The notes beneath the pieces were generated by a model. That model saw only the letters and a list, made by a program, of their open reading frames with translations. It searched no databases and was not told the origin of the DNA. This document shows, in pieces, positions 57,030-64,000 of a DNA stretch of 64,000 nucleotides (the stretch's first letter is position 1; each line of letters starts with the position of its first letter). The stretch comes from Eucommia ulmoides (taxonomy: Eukaryota; Streptophyta; Magnoliopsida; Garryales; Eucommiaceae). The position numbers and the translations under genes were made by a program. The DNA lies in the NCBI GenBank assembly GCA_016647705.1, contig CM028333.1:18101743-18165742 (forward strand), read 5' to 3'.

Positions 57030-58622
57030 CACATCCCTTTCGGGAAGAAACTACTATGACATAGTTGGACTAACCATTAATTTCCACCTCAAAAACAAAT
57101 GACTCGATCCATGATCATTTTACACCATTTTAGAAATAAACTAGATTCAACAAATTATTTTCTACCCTTTTAAAACCAACGTAACCCACAAAATATTTTT
57201 CCCCCCCATACCCAAAACCGCTTGATCCATATAAGTTGCAAATTTGTCTAATTTTAAATAAACACATTTTTCATGATATATACAAAAATACTGTTCGTAA
57301 TTTACATAGAAGATAGTACACTCACCTAGTTATCCGCTCTGCAAAACTTTTACTGACTACACTTTACCAAGACTCCGGTGCCTGCAAACCTAATAGTGAT
57401 AGGGCCTAAATTAATAATCTATTTAAAATAGCCTAATCATACAATGCATGCCCTAAGTTTCACAACTTTCCCGTCCCCACATTTTACTATGAAAAATTAT
57501 CATTCGGCTAGGTTTCGCTTCGTTAAAATTTACTGTATAAACTTTAGTAATACGAACGGTCCCAAAATTTATTATTCCGATTACTAAATTTTGATGCTAG
57601 TAATTAAATTTAACAAACATAAAATTTAACGAGAAACGTTACTCGCTTCGAAACGGTTGTTGATTTTCTTTTTTCTTAAAAAATTTAGTTTCTGCTCCAG
57701 TACTCATCGTCTCGGCGAAGGATCCACCGCCGCGGCGAATATGCTTTTTCTTTTCTTTGATTTGCTTACTGACGCGCCACCGCCTAGGCCGTCGTCCCAC
57801 TGCCTGGGTGAACACACTCCAGTTTTTTTCTACTTTGCATTCGGATGCTCCACCGCCTAGGCGAAGATTGTCACCGCCTAAGCGAACGACCGTCTTTCTC
57901 GTTCAACTCCTGCTTTGATCAGAACAACCCCTTTTTCTCTCTCTTCTTCACTAACTCCGATGGCTCTTTCACCACCCCTCACCAAAGACTAAAACACACT
58001 TACACAACGGTCCGTTCTACCAACAACACCCCACACAAGTCTGATCAAACCACCCTACAACACAACACCTACATACCCACGAAACACAAAACACGACGAT
58101 CACTCCTACAGGTGAACTTCCCTCTATCTCTACCTACTCCGGTGACTGAACACACACCACACACAGCAGCACACACCCATACACACTGTCAACAAAACTC
58201 CCGCACAATAAATTATCAGAGAACACACACACATACACCCCTGCACGCCGGTTCAAAACAGAGGAACACAACCACCGTCGATCAACCACACCTACATACC
58301 GATGACGTGCAAAATAGAGACGAACTGAACAGAGCACACACGACCAACCATACCCACGCATATGGAATCGTCCAAACAACCAGAAGAACACACCCGCCAC
58401 CATCAGTGATCACTACAACTCCGACTACCCTCTCTCTCTCTAGATTTCTGATTTTTCTCCTCCGTTTTCTCCTTCTTTTCCAGCTTTGAGATCACAATTT
58501 TTATGGATCATTTAATGGCATGGGTTTTTGTGAATTAGTTTTGGATTCTTTCACGCCATGTCTTCCTTCTCCCATCTTCTCCTGTCTCTGGCTAAGCTCA
58601 CGGCACACGCACGCACAAACAT

Positions 58623-58624
58623 GC

Positions 58625-58665
<41 letters not shown>

Positions 58666-58704
58666 CATATATATGTATATACATATATATATATATGTAT
58701 ATAC

Positions 58705-58735
<31 letters not shown>

Positions 58736-58757
58736 CATATATACATATATATATATA
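58623..58757. repeat. (TATATACA)n compound microsatellite
   Basis: TA repeat broken at intervals by CATA or GTATA. Palindromic, so ORFs appear on both strands. Confidence 0.95.
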
Positions 58758-59048
58758 ATATCTTTTGTTTTAATTATGCTTTTCTCCCCCTAATTTCTTT
58801 AACTATTCATTTTAGTCCAATTCAACCTTTTAGGATTTTTCTTAAATTGTAATTTCACCCTTTAAAAATTTAATTTTATAACTTGAATGGAAATTTGAAT
58901 CCCAAGTTTAAAATAAATATTTTTAAAATTTTAAATTGACCACTAAACTTTTAATTTGGATATGAATTAATACAATTTTACCCCGTATTTTCCCAATTGC
59001 TCTAAAATGCAACTAAAATGACGTACATACTAAAATCTGAGTCTTACA

Positions 59049-59500
59049 ACCCTTCTCTCCTAAAGAAATTTTGTCCCAAAATTTTATTATCTTAACCAAA
59101 CAATTGCAGGTATTTGTTCCTTATTTTGTCCTCTCGCTTCCACGTCGTTTCTTCCACTGCATGACTACGCTATAACACTTTGACTAACATGATCATTTTC
59201 GTTCGCAACACCTGGTCCTTACGGCTTAGGATTTCGACTGGCTTCTCAACTTATGTCAAATCTTCTTTCAATTCGATCGGCTATGAAATCAACACATGCG
59301 AAGAGTCTGACATATATTTTCGGAGCATCGATACATGGAAAACATCGTGTAGTCGAGACAACTCTGGCAGTAAGGCAAGCTGATAGGCTGTCGCGACAAT
59401 CCTATCTAAAATTTCATATGGTCCGATGTATCTTGGACTTAACTTCTCTTTCTTCCCGAATCTCATTATGTCTTTCTACGGAGAAATACACAAATACACA
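59049..59500 (-). pseudogene. Gypsy integrase C-terminus and chromodomain-like tail
   Basis: 59466-59281 reads MRFGKKEKLSPRYIGPYEIL and ends with LHDVFHVSMLRKY, the conserved end of gypsy integrases (GPF/Y-type module). Beyond it the frame continues with stops through VEKPVEILSRKDQVLRTKMI, VKVL and HAVEETTWKRED, which has the look of a chromodomain-like tail (a V-W..E-T-W core). At least two in-frame stops make it non-functional. Confidence 0.82.
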
Positions 59501-60520
59501 TTATCTCTCACTTCGAATTCTAACTCCCGCCGGCACTTGTCTGCATAACTCTTTTGTCGACTTTGAGTAATTTTTAATTTTTTCTTGAATCACCTTTACT
59601 TTGTCTGCTGTCATCTGGGCTATGTCCGACATCAACAATTTTCTTTTTCCTACCTCAGTCCAACAGACTGGGAGTCTGCATTTCCTACCATGCAACACTT
59701 CATATGGAGCCATCTCGATTGTCGAATGGTAGTTGTTGTTGTAGGCGAATTCCATCAACGGCAAATGATCATCCCAACTACCAGGAAATTCCAGAACATA
59801 TCCCTTCAACATATCCTCCAACGTCTGAATCGTATGCTCCGAATTTTAGTCTGGTACCTAAAATAGTTTTAAGACTTGGCCAAAACTTCAAAGTAAATCT
59901 CGAATCTCTGTCCGACACTATGAAAATCGGTGCACCATGTAACCGAACAATCTCTTCAACATACAATTGGGTATACTTATCAAGAGAGTACGTCGTCTTT
60001 ACGGCCAGAAAATTAGTAGACTTGGTAAGCCTATCAATGATCACCCAGATGGGATTATGCCTTTTTTGAGTATGGGGTAATCTCGAAACGAAATCCATCG
60101 TGATATGCTTCTACTTCCACTCTGTAATAGGTAAAGGCTGCAACAACCCACTTGGACGTTGATGCTCATTCTTAAATTGCTGACAAACAAGACACTTGGC
60201 AACAAATTCTGCGATTTCCCATTTCATTCCGATCCACCAATAATGCTCATGTAAATCTCGATACATTTTGTTACTACCTGGATACATCATGTACGCAAAG
60301 CTATGTGCTTCCTCCAAGATATCCTTATTCAAATTGACGTCATCAGGCACATACGGTCTATTCCCAACCATCAAAGCTTCATCACTATCCCTGACATGAT
60401 AATCAGCTCTGCAACCATTTTTCACTTCATCCCAAATCCTCTCCAATTGAACGTCTAATTTTTGTGTTTCAATAATACGGTCAATCAATGTCGGTCTCAA
60501 AGTCAATGTCGCAAGCAACG
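59501..60520 (-). pseudogene. Gypsy integrase, zinc-binding and catalytic parts
   Basis: 60518-60111 has the N-terminal H2C2 finger (CLVCQQFKNEHQRP, after HEHYWW). 60098-59778 is the catalytic core, with the first Asp in VIIDRLTKSTNF and the second in IVSDRDSRF. Near 59845 a deletion of about a dozen residues with a frameshift joins LKF to the helix that holds the Glu (EHTIQTLEDML), and the frame then runs to 59501 (GSWDDHLPLMEFAYNNNYH). The enzyme would insert cDNA into the host genome, but this copy is broken at the D-D-E core and at 60111/60098. Confidence 0.85.
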
Positions 60521-60900
60521 CTGCCGTCTGACTAACCGCTAACTGAACTCACAATGACCTTAACTCGGCATATAGATTAGTATGAACCACTTAATGTGTG
60601 TGACCGAACCCACCGATTTCTGACTTAACGCATCTGCCACAACATTAGCCTTCCCTAGATGATAGTGGATGGTGCAATCATAATCTTTAATCAATTCTAT
60701 CCAACGTCTTTGCCTCAGATTTAGCTCCTTTTGAGTAAACAAATATTTCAAACTTTGGTAGTCGGTGTATATCTCAGAAGTCTCGCCATTTAGGTAATTT
60801 CTCCAAATCTTCAAGATAACCACAATCGCCGCCTACTCCAATTCATGCATCGGGAATGACGTTCACATTTTTCAGTCTTCTCAAATTTAGATTTCTTGTG
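60521..60900 (-). pseudogene. Gypsy RNase H fragment
   Basis: 60823-60560 reads [20 protein letters not shown], then [20 protein letters not shown] and [11 protein letters not shown]. This is the C-terminal half of the gypsy RNase H with the TDYQSLKYL and DALS signatures. The N-terminal catalytic part is out of frame. Confidence 0.85.
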
Positions 60901-61690
60901 GGTCAACCGGGTCAACAAGAAAGCTATAACAGAGAATCCCTGCACAAATCGACGATAGTAACCCGCCAATCCTAAAAAGCTTCAAACTTCAGTTACACTT
61001 TTCGGCCTTTCCCTCTGAACCACAGCTTCGACTTCCTTTAGATTCACTTGAATACTATTTCCCAATATCATATGTCCCAAAATTACAACTCGATCCAACC
61101 AAAACTCACATTTATTGAATTTGGCATACAATTGTTTCTCTCGCAACGTCTGCAACACAATCTGGATATGCTCAACATGCTCTTTTCTACTCTCGACCGG
61201 AACGCCATTTTTGCCACGTCACTGTCTCTAACCTCCAACTGGTGATACCCTAATAAAAAATCTATTTTAAAAAAACACCCTGGTCTTATGCAATTGGTTG
61301 AACCAATCATCAATCCTAGACGACGGGTATTTATTACAACCCGTCACCTTATTCAATTTGTCGGTCACCAATACTCATCTTCAGCATGCCTTCCTTTTTC
61401 TTTACGAATAACACTGGGGCTCCCCATGGAGAAACACTGGGTCTAATAAACCCACGGTCTATTAAATCTTGTAACTACACTTTCAATTCTTTCAACTCGG
61501 TAGGCGCCATACGATAAGGTGGAATCGATATAGGAGTAGTTCTTGGAAGTAACTCGATTGTGAATTCCATCTCTCTATCCACTGGCAACCCTGACAATTC
61601 ATCCAGAAACACGTCGGGAAAATCTCTTACCACTGGAATATCCACTATCTGAACTTCTTTCTAACTAGTGTCAATCACGTGTGCGAGGTA
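60901..61690 (-). pseudogene. Gypsy reverse transcriptase with active site deleted
   Basis: The minus strand from ~61690 shows [53 protein letters not shown] and, after a small gap, FFKIDFLLGYHQLEV and AKMAFRSR. The next recognisable block is the downstream TLREKQLYAKFNKCEFW region. The segment that carries the YxDD catalytic loop (about 60 residues in gypsy RTs) is absent at ~61200. The element therefore lost RT function by an internal deletion, not only point mutations. Confidence 0.82.
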
Positions 61691-62053
61691 TCTTTGACAT
61701 CATTTTTTTAATAATTTCTTAGCTTCTAGGGCTGAAATCAAACTGACAGGGGTGATAATTCTGTCCTTCGAGAATACAAACTCCGGCTCGCCTGAGATTC
61801 GAAAGATCACTTCTTTCTTAAAATAATCTATTATGGCATGATGTCCGAATAGCAAATCCATACCCAGTATCACATCACAATCGTGCATACTCAAGGGTAG
61901 TAGATCCATCGACAACTTCCTATCACCCATACGAAGCGGACCAAATTTATCCGCACTAACTATCAACACGGACTCACAGTTCTCAGCTACCTCCTGCACA
62001 TCATTTTCTATTAATTTCACTGTGTTTTTCCCCATTCCGCATTGCTCGTCCAC
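61691..62053 (-). pseudogene. Gypsy aspartic protease, C-terminal part
   Basis: 62053-61700 has a frame of 117 codons with VLIVSADKFGPLRM, LLPLSMHDCDVILGMDLLFG and HHAIIDYFKKEVIF. The DVILGMDWL-like strand and HxAxIDxxxK are the second half of the gypsy retropepsin. The D(S/T)G active-site loop would lie upstream and is not present. Confidence 0.8.
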
Positions 62054-62596
62054 CTAAAATGTATTTCCAATTAAATATTTTCTAGATTAGTTTATATCTT
62101 GTCTCTTCCGTTTTTGCCAAATTAGGAGCCAATCGAAACTAAACATTGAATTTTTACTTTCATACTACAGAACAATCATCTTCCCCTATTCCAATAATAT
62201 GAACTCAATAGAATTACAAGGTTTTCTTAGTGTTGCTTAAAAGGCAGTTTTATACACACCTTGGATGTCGTTTAATAATCCAACTTAAGTGTGCTCTGTC
62301 ACACTATCTATTATTTTAACAACTAAAATATTAAGTGCTACTGATAGTGAATCCCAATGTCAAGTAATATGAATATGATTGTTTATCAGTTATAATCTAA
62401 TATTCCCAACCACTAACACTCCCACAATCGTGATCCACCCATTACCCCTACCAACAACACCACCCGAATCACCAACTGGCAGTATCCCAACTTCGTCGTA
62501 CCCAATAATCGCCAACAAAAACAAATAACAATGCACGACGCCAATGTACTATCTATTGCAATGAAATACCATCACTCACGTGCCGAACTCACCTAT
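62054..62596 (-). other. Remnant leader/gag region of gypsy element 3
   Basis: Only ~540 bases remain where gag should be. There is no CCHC knuckle or other gag motif. A large deletion joins the leader to the protease. Confidence 0.5.
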
Positions 62597-62720
62597 CAAC
62601 ACCCTGTCTCATGGTCTACCACTGGCTCGACACCCTATCTCATGCTCCACCATTGGCTCGACACCCTATCTCATGGTCCACCACTGGCTCGACACCCTAT
62701 CTCATGGTCCACTATTGGCT
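62597..62720. repeat. 31-bp tandem repeat, 4 units, next to the primer site
   Basis: Unit CGACACCCTATCTCATGGTC followed by CACCACTGGCT, four copies with few differences. It lies in the untranslated leader between the primer site and gag. Elements 1 and 2 have related single-copy DNA (ACCCTATCTCATGTCCCCTACTG) at the same place (~49350). Confidence 0.92.
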
Positions 62721-62755
62721 CAACAACTGACATGTCTACAGAACCTATAACCTAG

Positions 62756-62767
62756 GCTCTAATACCA
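62756..62767 (-). promoter_or_regulatory. Primer binding site of gypsy element 3
   Basis: The minus strand reads TGGTATTAGAGC followed by CTAGG, five bases from the 5' LTR end at 62773. Confidence 0.9.
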
Positions 62768-62772
62768 CAAAT

Positions 62773-64000
62773 TGTCACGCCCCACCCCGGGCATGACGTC
62801 AACTTGACATTACCGGACCAACCCAAGAATATCCAAAACCAACACATATACAAACACCTTCGTCTACTTGTAAATTTTTCCTTACAAAATACATATATAC
62901 CTGAACCTTCCACGATTCACGTCCGACCGACTCACCTCCAACACGACACTACCTCCGAGCTCTATCTAGGGCCAATAGTGGACCACTCCTAGCCACGGTA
63001 CTTGCACCCCAAAATTTTTATCGGTGTACTGTTTTCATAAAAAAAATATTTCGTGGATCAAGTATAAATAATAAACACTACACTTCGAAATATAAAATAA
63101 TATAATCACATATCGGGTTCCACTACCAACGAAAAGAAATAATATAACGATAATACCACATATTGCACACCACATTCGGAACTAAGTCCCCTCTGTCTAC
63201 AATGTAAAGAAATAATGTATTTAAAATATTCAATATAAATATAATAAAGTCACACACCGTACGGAAATCCAATTTTTCTGTCCCCAATGAAATAAATCAA
63301 TATATATATATTAAAAATATCCAATCCAAACATTATAAATCAATCAACCCAATTATTTTATTAATCCAGATATTTTAAAATAGCCGGTTCAAAATATTTT
63401 AAATCAACCCGTCCAAGTATTTTAGACCCACTAGCCCAACATCTTGTCACATGATAAAATATCCCATCAGTCAACCAAAATAATAGATATACCAATATAT
63501 GTGGATACACCAAACCAATGTAAAGTAATATATATAAATTTATCCAACCTGTTCACCGTATATAACAAAACACCACACCACCCTCCGACTAGCCATAGGA
63601 TTGTTTTAACCTCACGATCGGGAGTTACAACGGTACCCTACCACTCGTAGGATTTGCCTTCCTAACGGGTCACAACAACGCTCTGTCGGACTTTGCCCAA
63701 TAGATAATCAACGCCCTACAAGATTGTGCCTAGCAGATAAACAACATTCTGTAGGTCTATGCCTAGTAGATAATCAACATTCTGTCGGACTGGGCCTAGC
63801 AGATAAATAATGCTCTGCTGGACTATGCCTAGTAGATAAACAATGCTCTGCAGGACTATGCCTAGCAGATAATCAACGCTCTGTCGGACTATGCCTAGCA
63901 GATAATCCACATCCCTTTCGGGAAAAAAATACTATGGCATAGTTGGACCAACCATCAATTTCCACCTAAAAAACAAACGACTCGATCCACAATCATTTTA
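62773..64000 (-). repeat. 5' LTR of gypsy element 3, cut by window edge
   Basis: Starts TGTCACGCCCC and follows 55921-57120 closely, except that a ~25-base GC-rich word (GGGGCACTCGTCAACCGAGG) near the start of the left LTR is missing here. The first 1.2 kb are in the window. Confidence 0.9.
63677..63907. repeat. 33-bp minisatellite, 7 units (5' LTR)
   Basis: Same unit as 56865-57029, seven copies. It explains the repetitive 64-codon minus-strand ORF (YLLGIV.QS.. repeats). Confidence 0.92.

Larger units (their letters stand above)
55921..59048 (-). repeat. 3' LTR of gypsy element 3 (3.1 kb)
   Basis: From TGTTACACC to GTCTTACA. It holds (TA)n at 56466-56494, a 33-bp minisatellite (56865-57029), the GTGCCTGCAAACCTAATAGTG block, CACCGCCTAGGCG words and a CA-rich zone with a 214-codon ORF (57845-58489, no known domain, probably chance), then a CATATA tract. 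Confidence 0.88.
55921..64000 (-). mobile_element. Gypsy LTR retrotransposon 3, chromovirus-like, cut by window end
   Basis: 3' LTR at 55921-59048, interior 59049-62772, 5' LTR from 62773 past the right edge. It is inserted in the gag start of the plus-strand gypsy relic. Polypurine tract (minus strand) AGGAGAGAAGGGT abuts the 3' LTR. The interior is only 3.7 kb: gag is missing and pol is broken, but the order protease, RT, RNase H, integrase, chromodomain-like tail is preserved. The ~3-kb LTRs and that tail suggest the Tekay/Del group (inference). It is the best-preserved of the three elements. Confidence 0.92.

Noticed and set aside
57845..58489. 214-codon ORF, the longest in the window
   Set aside because: Inside the CA-rich zone of a gypsy LTR, very rich in Thr/His/Pro from low-complexity DNA, with no domain and no counterpart in the other LTRs.
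56865..63907. CRISPR-like or regularly spaced repeat arrays (33-bp and 31-bp units)
   Set aside because: Head-to-tail minisatellites without unique spacers, in plant LTR DNA.
1..64000. tRNA, rRNA or organelle-derived inserts
   Set aside because: The only tRNA-like words are primer binding sites next to LTRs. No cloverleaf, rRNA or plastid gene sequence was recognised.

Overview
This is an AT-rich, intron-era plant nuclear DNA window, most likely from a eudicot. The evidence is GT-AG introns, plant-type gene fragments (PP2C, IQD, UBR7-like), long-LTR Ty3/gypsy elements primed by initiator tRNA-Met, Helitrons, and many MITEs. I see no complete, intact host protein-coding gene. The window is a nested transposon graveyard with a few gene relics and one candidate small-RNA hairpin gene. 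Almost all ORFs longer than 60 codons are chance or shadow frames.

Layout. 0-3 kb: a minisatellite and a decayed PP2C exon. 3-13.2 kb: five TIR elements with 9-bp target duplications (Mutator-like signature). Two of them (3028-5413 and 7226-10739) are inverted relatives that carry dense arrays of the palindrome GTTAAC/CGTTAACG, the most unusual sequence feature here. 13.3-21.3 kb: hAT-like and PIF/Harbinger-like MITEs, including insertions into two tandem copies of one ~1 kb repeat, so one copy serves as the empty site for the other. A TATA box and a ~30-bp hairpin (minus strand, ~18 kb) look like a MIRNA gene. 22.4-31.1 kb: a degraded minus-strand gypsy element with ~2.7-kb LTRs. 31.1-32.4 kb: a leader-like gene fragment.

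32.8-38.2 kb: a minus-strand Helitron whose exact ends are proven by an empty site 0.5 kb away. It has a second, internal 3' hairpin terminus and carries spliceable exon fragments of several genes, including IQD exons 1-2 and UBR7-like exon 1. 39.4-40.5 kb: a second, probable Helitron. 40.8-43.5 kb: three degraded copies of the 18-kb promoter cassette, a PIF/Harbinger transposase fragment followed by a GRF zinc-finger exon, and a TIR end of the same family as the MITEs. 44.3-52.4 kb: a second gypsy element with a perfect 5-bp duplication (AAACA), inserted in an unclassified repeat. 53-64 kb: a plus-strand gypsy 5' end (LTR, primer site, gag start), hit by a 594-bp hAT MITE with a perfect 8-bp duplication and cut by a third minus-strand gypsy element. 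That element retains broken protease, RT, RNase H, integrase and chromodomain-like segments and runs off the right edge.

Boundaries given to the base come from terminal repeats plus target duplications read by eye. Family names come from recognised motifs, not from searches.
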